Shown here piece by piece: positions 8,595 to 14,941 of a stretch of 64,000 bases of DNA. How positions within the stretch are numbered: the first letter of the stretch is position 1; every line of letters starts with the position of its first letter. The position numbers and the translations under genes are program-made. Source of the stretch: JAITVB01 sp031553805. Its GTDB lineage: Bacteria; Bacteroidota; Bacteroidia; Bacteroidales; Rikenellaceae. Location: the NCBI GenBank assembly GCA_031553805.1, contig JAVBLC010000019.1, positions 1 to 64,000 of the forward strand, in the 5' to 3' direction. The notes under the pieces were generated by a model. That model worked only from the letters and a program-made list of their open reading frames with translations, made no database searches and was not told where the DNA came from.

Positions 8595-8634
8595 TTGGTC
8601 CACGGTACGTTTTGCCGCCATGGCAGGTACAAAA

Positions 8635-8664
8635 ACGGAGAGGCTGACGCCTCTCCGTTTTTTT
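8635..8664 (+). terminator. Intrinsic terminator after the small secreted protein gene
   Basis: A perfect 10-bp stem (8635-8644 with 8649-8658), a 4-nt loop and a run of T's directly after. Confidence 0.9.
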
Positions 8665-8716
8665 GTCTTGGTCCGGATATGCAGAACCAGCCTGTCGAGC
8701 CGAATAGGCGGCGTTT

Positions 8717-8747
8717 TTTGCTTTGACCCGGTCTTTTGCTACCTTTA
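8717..8747 (+). promoter_or_regulatory. Promoter of the dehydrogenase-like gene
   Basis: TTTG at 8717-8720, 19 bases, then TACCTTTA at 8740-8747: the Bacteroidetes -33/-7 arrangement with one mismatch, 21 bases before the ATG. Confidence 0.55.
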
Positions 8748-8768
8748 ACCACTAAAATACCGGATCTT

Positions 8769-9668
8769 ATGTTTCGAAAACTGGTGGCCATAGAGCCTGT
8801 GAGCCTGATTCCGTCGGCAGAAGCGGCGCTGCATTCGTTTGCAGAAGAAGTGGTGATGTATCACGACATTCCCTCCTGCGAGGAGCAGATCGCCGCCCGG
8901 ATCGGGGACGCCGACGCGGTGCTGCTGAGCTACACCTCACGCCTGGGCCGCGGGGCGCTCGAAAAATGCCCCAACGTGAAATATATCGGCATGTGCTGCT
9001 CGCTCTACACCCCCGAAAGCGCTAACGTCGACATCCGCTACGCCAACAACCGCGGAATCACCGTGACCGGCATCCGCGACTATGGCGACGAGGGCGTGGT
9101 GGAATATGTGGTCAGCGAACTGGTGCGCTGCCTGCACGGCTTCGGCCAACCGGCGTGGGAGGGTATGCCCCGCGAGATCACCGGACTGCGGGCAGGCATC
9201 GTCGGATTGGGCAAATCGGGCGGCATGATCGCCGATGCGCTGAAATTCTTCGGCGCCGAGATCGCCTATTTCGCCCGAAGCCCCAAGCCCGAAGCCGAGC
9301 AAAAAGGGTTTCGATATATGCCGCTGGACGAACTGATGGCGTGGAGCGAGGTGGTGTGTTGCTGCCTGAACCGCAACACCGTGCTGCTGCACGAAGACGA
9401 ATTTTCGAAATTGGGCAACCGAAAGATATTGTTCAACACCGGCCTCTCCCCCGCCTGGGACGAGTCGCCTTTCCTGCAATGGCTCGAAAACGAAAACCTC
9501 TGTTTCTGCGACACGGCGGGAGCGCTGGGCGGCGAGCAGCTGCTCTCCCACCCGAGGGTACGCTGCATGAACGTTTCGACCGGGCGCACGCGCCAGGCTT
9601 TTGACCGGCTGAGCGAGAAAGTGCTCGCCAACCTGTCAGAATACGATCGGCGAAACGATATTCTGTAA
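8769..9668 (+). CDS. D-2-hydroxyacid dehydrogenase-like protein, probably non-canonical
   Basis: A 299-residue protein of the D-isomer-specific 2-hydroxyacid dehydrogenase fold. The Rossmann dinucleotide motif GIVGLGKSGG lies near residue 140 and the flavodoxin-like outer domain is present. The usual active-site signature is missing: where family members have N-x-x-R-G this protein has FNTGLSPAWD, and the later Glu and His motifs are also unrecognisable (CDTAGALGG, LLSHPRV). So nucleotide binding is likely but normal hydroxyacid chemistry is doubtful. The ATG at 8769 follows a promoter and removes an 11-residue unsupported extension. Its 3' end overlaps the convergent nadX gene by 33 bases. 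Confidence 0.8.
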   Translation: MFRKLVAIEPVSLIPSAEAALHSFAEEVVMYHDIPSCEEQIAARIGDADAVLLSYTSRLGRGALEKCPNVKYIGMCCSLYTPESANVDIRYANNRGITVTGIRDYGDEGVVEYVVSELVRCLHGFGQPAWEGMPREITGLRAGIVGLGKSGGMIADALKFFGAEIAYFARSPKPEAEQKGFRYMPLDELMAWSEVVCCCLNRNTVLLHEDEFSKLGNRKILFNTGLSPAWDESPFLQWLENENLCFCDTAGALGGEQLLSHPRVRCMNVSTGRTRQAFDRLSEKVLANLSEYDRRNDIL

Positions 9669-10424
9669 CGTACTCACCACCGACCAGCCCGCGATGGCGG
9701 GTGTGGCGCTGTAGACGTCGACCACGGCGCGTACCTCGTCGTTACGGATCTCGACCCGTTGCGTGTCGCCCCTGAACCCGGGCGTAGCAAGCATCGTCAC
9801 GTCCATCTCCTCGGGACCGACGCTGGCCAGCGAAGCGGCGACAGCGACATTCAACCCGGTCGGAAATACCCCGATCGCCTCCCGCGCCGTACCCGAAAAG
9901 ACGACACGCTGCTCGGTTTCGAGCGACGGATCGTAAACGGACGACCAGCGAAGCGCAGCCACTCCTTTCTCGTTGAAAAACTTGGCCGAGGCATGGCCCA
10001 TCAGGGCCGCGGTGCGAAGCACGTCGAACCCGCCGGTGGCCCCGGAAGCGATATACACCCGCGAGCCGTTGGCCCGGGCCGTGTCCAGCACCTGATGATA
10101 AAACCCGGCATCGGCCAAGGCTCCGATCGAGAGGGTCACGATCGAAGTCCCGTTGGCAAGCGTGGGCAAAGCCAACGCTTTCATCGCCGCAGGCGAGGCG
10201 GATTCGACCAGGTAGTCGGGCCGCAGGGCCAGCAACTCTTCCAGCGAAGCGCACGCGACGCAGGGTCGGCCGTGGGCCTCCATGCGGGCGGCAATATGGG
10301 CGGCTTTGGCTGCTGTGCGCGAGTAGACGCCGACCAGTTCATATTCAGGAAGAAGCCCGCTCTGCAGGGCGTTTACAACGATGTCGGCCAGGCGGCCGCA
10401 TCCGACGATAACCAGTTTTTTCAT
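9636..10424 (-). CDS. nadX: L-aspartate dehydrogenase
   Basis: A 262-residue NAD(P)-dependent enzyme converting L-aspartate to iminoaspartate, the first step of NAD synthesis in bacteria that lack NadB. The N-terminal MKKLVIVGCGRLADIV is the Rossmann motif. The middle has the DUF108 signature (YIASGATGGFDVLRTAAL), and GVFPTGLNVAVAASLA is typical. The frame stays open to 10634, but the extra 70 residues are not family-like and a promoter box lies inside them; the ATG at 10424 is the start. No nadA or nadC is visible nearby. Its last 33 bases overlap the convergent dehydrogenase-like gene. Confidence 0.88.
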   Translation of the reverse strand: MKKLVIVGCGRLADIVVNALQSGLLPEYELVGVYSRTAAKAAHIAARMEAHGRPCVACASLEELLALRPDYLVESASPAAMKALALPTLANGTSIVTLSIGALADAGFYHQVLDTARANGSRVYIASGATGGFDVLRTAALMGHASAKFFNEKGVAALRWSSVYDPSLETEQRVVFSGTAREAIGVFPTGLNVAVAASLASVGPEEMDVTMLATPGFRGDTQRVEIRNDEVRAVVDVYSATPAIAGWSVVSTLQNIVSPIVF

Positions 10425-10428
10425 CCGC

Positions 10429-10436
10429 CAAAGATA
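10429..10436 (-). promoter_or_regulatory. -7 box of nadX, almost touching the start codon
   Basis: TATCTTTG on the minus strand ends only four bases before the ATG (10424). With transcription normally starting a few bases after the box, the mRNA would be leaderless or nearly so. Confidence 0.55.
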
Positions 10437-10632
10437 CGCCCAAAAAGCAGAAAAGCCAATCGTTCCGCCGGGCGAGGAAAGACGCATCGGCCAGCCAGCC
10501 GGTAGATCGTCTACTTTATCTCGGGCGAGTCCTATTCGATGCCCAAGCAGGATAGCGCTCACTTCCGTGCATAAAATACCTGGAGTATGCCTATATCGAT
10601 ACCCCGAGACCCGAAATAATGGCTGGGTAAAC
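10437..10632. other. Non-coding stretch upstream of nadX
   Basis: No convincing gene. It holds short imperfect inverted repeats (for example CTCGGG near 10516 and CCCGAG near 10601) but nothing I can name. Confidence 0.4.
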
Positions 10633-10662
10633 AAAAAAGACGCCTTGCGGGCGTCTTTTTTT
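10633..10662 (-). terminator. Terminator of the membrane-anchored unknown gene
   Basis: A 6-bp GC stem (10639-10644 with 10650-10655) flanked by A6 and T7, so it can act on both strands; on the minus strand it follows the gene ending at 10707. Confidence 0.8.
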
Positions 10663-10706
10663 ATACCTTTAAATTCAAAAATGGCTCACAAGGCGACCAG
10701 TGATGA

Positions 10707-11255
10707 TCACAGTTGGGCTTTGTGGCGTTTTTTCTTCATCAGGCGGTTCACGTCGAGCTCTTCCTTGAGCAGTTCGATGATCTGGCGGTGGAGCTCCATC
10801 ATCTTGCGGCCGGTGGGTTCGTCGGCAAACAAAACACGTTCGGCGGTGGTATCCCCGGCTGCCTGCCGGAGTTGGCAGGCGGCATCGCGGTACTCGAAAA
10901 GCCGGCTCTTCACCCGCGACGAAAGATAGAGGCCCGCACCCTGGCCGTAAAACACCTCGGGCAGTTCATCGACGAAGGCATCGATCAGGGCGGGAGAAAA
11001 GTAATGTTTCCGATCCGGGCCCTCCCCTTCGGCCGTGATGATGGTATAGCTGTTCCTCACCTTGGTGTTGGACGTGTAGCGCAACAGTCTGTAGCAGGCG
11101 TGCAGCGCGTCGAGTTTGCGGGCGTAGTGCTCGCGGTTGAGCCGTTCGCGCGACTCCCTGCGCATCTGACGCAAAACGAAATAGTGGGTAACGTAAAGAG
11201 GCAGCACCGCCAAAAGGACGGCCCCTGCAAATTCCCAGTAATTGACTGTCATCAT
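10707..11255 (-). CDS. Membrane-anchored protein of unknown function
   Basis: A 182-residue protein with one N-terminal transmembrane helix (WEFAGAVLLAVLPLYVTHYF) and then a basic, helix-rich cytosolic part (LRQMRRESRERLNREHYARK). The C-terminal region is rich in charged heptad-like stretches (KMMELHRQIIELLKEELDVN) and ends in a Lys/Arg cluster. No family recognised. Two adjacent ATGs (11255 and 11252) are possible starts; the frame open to 11285 is not supported. A -7 box lies about 50 bases upstream and a terminator follows, so it is a one-gene unit. Confidence 0.65.
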   Translation of the reverse strand: MMTVNYWEFAGAVLLAVLPLYVTHYFVLRQMRRESRERLNREHYARKLDALHACYRLLRYTSNTKVRNSYTIITAEGEGPDRKHYFSPALIDAFVDELPEVFYGQGAGLYLSSRVKSRLFEYRDAACQLRQAAGDTTAERVLFADEPTGRKMMELHRQIIELLKEELDVNRLMKKKRHKAQL

Positions 11256-11304
11256 CCGATATTTTTCAGGGAGGTGTGTCCCCACACCCGGAATTTTACT
11301 TTTT

Positions 11305-11312
11305 CAAATATA
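11305..11312 (-). promoter_or_regulatory. -7 box of the membrane-anchored unknown gene
   Basis: TATATTTG on the minus strand, exact TAnnTTTG match, 49 bases before the ATG. Confidence 0.6.
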
Positions 11313-11339
11313 CGAAAAATATCGGTCGTCAACCTGCGC

Positions 11340-11603
11340 GAACAATCTTTTTGACAACCGTTTATGCCGATCGCCGGCGAAAAAATCGACCGGCAGACAA
11401 ACCTAACAATGGGCCCCGCAAAAAAGATCTGGATAAAAAACACAACCGGGAAATTGACCACCAGCAATGGCAACCACCGCACCGGCATGTCGGCCGTGAA
11501 TCTTCCATGCAGGATCGCTGACCGCTCCGGGCGTCAGCGACGGTGAAATTCCGGAAGACGCCGTCACCTGGTAAGCCATTACCCTACTGTTGTTTAAAGC
11601 CAT
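11340..11603 (-). pseudogene. Possible DUF2798-like remnant, frameshifted
   Basis: On the minus strand one frame (from 11488) reads a hydrophobic segment with NFPVVFFIQIFFAGPIVRFV, which resembles the second helix of small two-helix DUF2798 membrane proteins. The upstream part that might be the first helix (VMAYQVTASSG) lies in another frame. No single frame covers a full protein. I therefore suggest a decayed gene; similarity is by eye only and the match could be chance. Confidence 0.3.
11509..11595 (+). ncRNA. Structured stretch before an orphan terminator
   Basis: On the plus strand there are an 8-bp hairpin (TCGCTGAC with GTCAGCGA, 11513-11540) and the string CGGTGAAATTCCGG, reminiscent of the core of cobalamin-type riboswitches, followed by an intrinsic terminator. 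The rest of the B12 consensus is not convincing. The same bases overlap the possible minus-strand gene remnant, so only one interpretation is likely to hold. Confidence 0.2.
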
Positions 11604-11622
11604 CCGGCCGGGTGGCTTTTTT
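11596..11622 (+). terminator. Orphan intrinsic terminator on the plus strand
   Basis: A 10-bp stem (11596-11605 with 11610-11619, one G-U pair), GGCC loop and six T's. No plus-strand gene lies upstream within 1.9 kb, so it must end an untranslated or small RNA, or act as an attenuator. Confidence 0.8.
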
Positions 11623-11664
11623 CTGGCCGCCCCATATCGAAAACGTTGTTTCGTCGAATTCGAT

Positions 11665-11672
11665 TATCTTTG
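11665..11672 (+). promoter_or_regulatory. -7 box of the Fsr-type exporter
   Basis: TATCTTTG, nine bases before the ATG at 11682; the mRNA leader would be very short. Confidence 0.6.
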
Positions 11673-11681
11673 TCGATTCAG

Positions 11682-12911
11682 ATGAAAAACCAAATCCATA
11701 CACGCGCCGCAGGGGCATCGCTCTCGATCCTCCTTTCGCTCAGTCTGGTCCATTGCCTGAACGACCTGCTGCAGTCGATCGTCTCAGCGTCCTATCCGGT
11801 GATCAAGGACACGATGACGCTTTCGTTCGGGCAGATCGGGTTGCTTTCACTCACCTACCAGGTGTGCGCGTCGGTATTCCAGCCCATGTTCGGGGTCTTC
11901 TTTGATAAACATCCAAGCACGCGCTACCTGACTATCGGAAACCTGTCGACGATGATCGGGCTGCTCGTCCTCGGCTTTTCGACCTCGATGTGGATGTTGC
12001 TCGTGGCGGTGGCCTTTATCGGGCTCGGGTCGTCGATCATCCACCCCGAAGCGTCGCGGCTGACCCACTTCGCTTCCGAAGGGCGGCACGGGATGGCACA
12101 GTCGATCTTTCAGGTCGGGGGGTACCTCGGCGGGTCGATCGGGCCGCTGCTGGCTGCGGCGATCGTCGCTCCCCTCGGCCAACGCTACATCGCCGTCTTT
12201 GCCGTCGTGGCTTTTCTGGCGCTGTTTACCCGTGGCCCGCTGGTGCGCTGGCAACGCCACAGCATCCGCAAGATGCACCGGCCGGCGGCCAAAGCACCCG
12301 TCGTACACCGCGTCCGCCTGTCGAAAAAGAAGATCTACTTTTCGCTCGTGCTGCTGCTCGTGCTCATCTTTTCGAAATATGTCTACACGGCCAGCCTGTC
12401 GAGTTTTTATACGTTTTACCTGATCGAGAAATTCGGGGTCACCACGGCCCAATCGCAGATCTTTCTATTCGCCTACCTGTTTGCCGGCGCGGTCGGGACA
12501 CTGGTCGGCGGCCCGATCGGCGACCGCGTCGGGCGCAAGTGGGTGATCTGGGTATCGATCCTCGGCACGGCGCCCTTCTCGCTGCTGATGCCTTATATGG
12601 GCCTCGGGTGGACGTGTGTGATGAGCATCTTGATCGGGTTGATCCTCTCGTCGGCTTTCTCGGCGATCCTGGTCTATGCACAGGAATTGCTGCCGACGAA
12701 GGTCGGGCTGATCTCGGGGCTGTTTTTCGGACTGGCGTTCGGGATCGCGGGCATTGCGGCGGCGGTACTGGGCGACGTGGCCGACGCGCGCGGGATCGAA
12801 TATGTCTACAGGGTTTGTGCCTTTATGCCGCTATTGGGCATCGTGGCCCTGCTCCTGCCTAACGTGAAAATGCCGCGGAAAACCGCAAAAACCAAACACA
12901 CCCCGGAATAA
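11682..12911 (+). CDS. MFS exporter, fosmidomycin-resistance (Fsr) family
   Basis: A 409-residue 12-helix major facilitator protein. The first helix has the Fsr phrase HCLNDLLQSIVSASYPVIKD, helix 4-5 has SSIIHPEASRLTHFASEG and QSIFQVGGYLGGSIGPLLAA, and the central loop is basic. The family exports drugs such as fosmidomycin, but natural substrates are mostly unknown. I use the ATG at 11682, just after a promoter box, rather than 11646. The next gene (ygbA-like) starts 11 bases after the stop, so they share a transcript. Confidence 0.9.
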   Translation: MKNQIHTRAAGASLSILLSLSLVHCLNDLLQSIVSASYPVIKDTMTLSFGQIGLLSLTYQVCASVFQPMFGVFFDKHPSTRYLTIGNLSTMIGLLVLGFSTSMWMLLVAVAFIGLGSSIIHPEASRLTHFASEGRHGMAQSIFQVGGYLGGSIGPLLAAAIVAPLGQRYIAVFAVVAFLALFTRGPLVRWQRHSIRKMHRPAAKAPVVHRVRLSKKKIYFSLVLLLVLIFSKYVYTASLSSFYTFYLIEKFGVTTAQSQIFLFAYLFAGAVGTLVGGPIGDRVGRKWVIWVSILGTAPFSLLMPYMGLGWTCVMSILIGLILSSAFSAILVYAQELLPTKVGLISGLFFGLAFGIAGIAAAVLGDVADARGIEYVYRVCAFMPLLGIVALLLPNVKMPRKTAKTKHTPE

Positions 12912-12921
12912 CCCCCACGCG

Positions 12922-13218
12922 ATGAGAAACCGGATCGAAGATGAAAAACATACCGTGGAACTAATGATCCGCTTATACTGCCGCCGGGCCGAAGGCAACC
13001 GCGAGCTTTGTCCGGCGTGCGGCGAGCTGCTCGATTACGCTTTGGCACGCCTCGACCGTTGCCCCTACGGCGCGGAGAAACCTGCCTGCAAGCGTTGCAC
13101 CACGCACTGCTACAAGCCCGCGATGCGCGAGCGCATCCGGCAGGTGATGCGGTTCGCCGGGCCACGGCTGATCTTTGTCGCCCCCTGCGCGGCCATCCGC
13201 CACTTGTTGCAAAAATAA
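12922..13218 (+). CDS. ygbA: YgbA-like 'nitrous oxide-stimulated promoter' family protein
   Basis: A 98-residue cysteine-rich protein. Motifs: ELCPACGELLDYALARLDRC, then KPACKRCTTHCY, conserved in the YgbA/nitrous-oxide-stimulated-promoter family. In enterobacteria ygbA is under nitric-oxide control; its function there is linked to recovery from nitrosative stress. The cysteine pattern suggests metal binding. It is the second gene of the Fsr exporter operon and ends at a terminator shared with the convergent helicase gene. Confidence 0.85.
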   Translation: MRNRIEDEKHTVELMIRLYCRRAEGNRELCPACGELLDYALARLDRCPYGAEKPACKRCTTHCYKPAMRERIRQVMRFAGPRLIFVAPCAAIRHLLQK

Positions 13219-13250
13219 AAAACACCGGGACTTGTCAGCCCCGGTGTTTT
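13217..13250. terminator. Bidirectional terminator between ygbA and the RhlE-like helicase
   Basis: A 9-bp perfect stem AACACCGGG/CCCGGTGTT (13221-13229 with 13240-13248) flanked by A's on the left and T's on the right. Confidence 0.9.
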
Positions 13251-13265
13251 TTCATATCGAAAACC

Positions 13266-14687
13266 TTATTGGTTATTCGGCTCGGAATTGGGTTTGCGGC
13301 CACGGAAACGGCGGCGGTCATCGCGACGCTTCTTTGACGGAACGTTTGCGGCACCCTCGCCCGAGGAGGCAGCAGCCGACGCATTCGCGGCTGCACCGGC
13401 GGGCTTTTCTCCACCCTCGGCATGAGCGCCACCCGGTTTCGATCCACGACCGCGGCCGGACGGTTTACGTCCGCCGTCACGGCCTCCGCGCCCGCCGCCA
13501 CGGCGGCCGTCAGCGCGACCTCCGCTACTCGTGCCGGTATAGGCAGGGCCTTCACCCACCCCTTCGGGTAGCGGCGTTTTCGGCACTTCGCGACCGAGAA
13601 AACTTTCGATTTGGTGGAATTTCCCCTGGTCTTTCTCGCTCACCAGCGTAATAGCACAACCCTCGGCGCTGGCCCGGGCCGTGCGGCCGATGCGGTGAAT
13701 GTAGTCTTCGGGATCGCGCGGCACGTCGTAGTTGACCACCGTGCCTATGTCTTCGATGTCGATCCCGCGCGACACGATGTCGGTCGCCACCAGCAGGTCG
13801 ATCTTGCCGTTCTTGAAATCAAGCATCACTGCCTCGCGCTTGGGCTGGTCGAGGTCGGAGTGCATCGCGGCCACGTTCAGTTTCATCCGCTTGAGCTGGA
13901 ATGCCAATTCTTTGACTTTCAACTTCGAAGAAGCAAAGATGATCGTCTTGCTCCCGGTCGGTTTCGAGAAGAGCGAATGGACGATCCCGTTCTTCTGCCC
14001 CTCGTAACAAATGTAGGCCGACTGGTCGATCGCCTCGTTGGGTTTGGATACGGCGATGCTGATCTCGACGGGATCACGCAGTATTTTCCGCGCAAACTCA
14101 CGGATCTTGGGCGGCAGCGTGGCCGAGAACATTATCGTCTGGCGCTGGGCGGGCAGCTGGCCGATGATCTTCATGATGTCGTCCGAGAAACCCATATCGA
14201 GCATTCGGTCGGCCTCGTCGAGCACGAAATAGTCGACGTGCGAAAAGTCGATCCCCGCGCTGATATCGAGGTGGGCCAAGAGGCGGCCCGGGGTGGCGAT
14301 CACAATGTCGGCCCCCATCACCATGGCCTGTTTCTGGCGTCCCCATTCGATGCCGGTACCGCTGCCGTGGACCACGTTCGTGGACACCGGCAAGAAATAC
14401 GAAAAGCCCTGTACCTGGACGTCGATCTGTTGGGCCAACTCGCGCGTGGGAACGACGATCAGCGCTTTGATCTGGTTATGGGAATTGCCCTCGCGGGCCA
14501 GTTTATCAAGCAACGGGAGCAGGTAAGCGGCCGTTTTGCCGGTGCCGGTCTGGGCACAGCCGATCAGGTCGCGGCCGGTGAGGATCACCGGGATCGTTTC
14601 CTCCTGGACCGGCGTCATCTCTTGGTAATTCATGGTTTCGACCCCTTGCAGCACGTCTTCGCTCAGGTCGAGTTCGTCAAATCTCAT
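13266..14687 (-). CDS. DEAD-box RNA helicase, RhlE-like
   Basis: A 473-residue ATP-dependent RNA helicase for ribosome assembly or mRNA turnover. All motifs are present: Q motif (MTPVQEETIPVI), Walker A AQTGTGKT near residue 45, PTREL, TPGR, VLDEADRMLDMGF, SAT, DIVSRGIDI and HRIGRTARA. The tail from about residue 375 is an RNA-binding, disordered RGG-type extension (GGRADGRRGGGRGGRDGGRK). The gene stands alone with its own promoter box. Confidence 0.95.
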   Translation of the reverse strand: MRFDELDLSEDVLQGVETMNYQEMTPVQEETIPVILTGRDLIGCAQTGTGKTAAYLLPLLDKLAREGNSHNQIKALIVVPTRELAQQIDVQVQGFSYFLPVSTNVVHGSGTGIEWGRQKQAMVMGADIVIATPGRLLAHLDISAGIDFSHVDYFVLDEADRMLDMGFSDDIMKIIGQLPAQRQTIMFSATLPPKIREFARKILRDPVEISIAVSKPNEAIDQSAYICYEGQKNGIVHSLFSKPTGSKTIIFASSKLKVKELAFQLKRMKLNVAAMHSDLDQPKREAVMLDFKNGKIDLLVATDIVSRGIDIEDIGTVVNYDVPRDPEDYIHRIGRTARASAEGCAITLVSEKDQGKFHQIESFLGREVPKTPLPEGVGEGPAYTGTSSGGRADGRRGGGRGGRDGGRKPSGRGRGSKPGGAHAEGGEKPAGAAANASAAASSGEGAANVPSKKRRDDRRRFRGRKPNSEPNNQ

Positions 14688-14712
14688 TTCTTCATTTCGT
14701 CTTAATGCGGTA

Positions 14713-14720
14713 CAAAGGTA
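14713..14720 (-). promoter_or_regulatory. -7 box of the RhlE-like helicase
   Basis: TACCTTTG on the minus strand, 25 bases before the ATG. Confidence 0.65.
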
Positions 14721-14884
14721 ACGAAAGTATCTCTTTTTTCCATCTTTGTTCGAGCAGAGTCAACATTCCGTGTACCAGAAAGTTCCAAAAGTAGAGCGAA
14801 GGATAGTCTACAGTAAAGGAAAAATCACAAGTGTCGGGAAACACCCGAAAGGCACCAAAAGCGGAGCAAAAAATATTCACAACA

Positions 14885-14913
14885 AAAATGCCCCTGCAAA
14901 AAGCAGGGGTATT
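14885..14913 (-). terminator. Terminator of the CE15-type esterase gene
   Basis: A 7-bp stem CCCCTGC/GCAGGGG (14891-14897, 14903-14909), followed on the minus strand by a T-rich stretch. Confidence 0.75.
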
Positions 14914-14941
14914 TTCATCACAAGCCACTCGGACAAGAATA

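Noticed and set aside
10558..10592. A string resembling the conserved loop of the two 3'-region hairpins (CTCAC, GTGC, TAAAATAC)
   Set aside because: The insertions needed for alignment are large, no long stem flanks it, and its orientation to the neighbouring genes is opposite.
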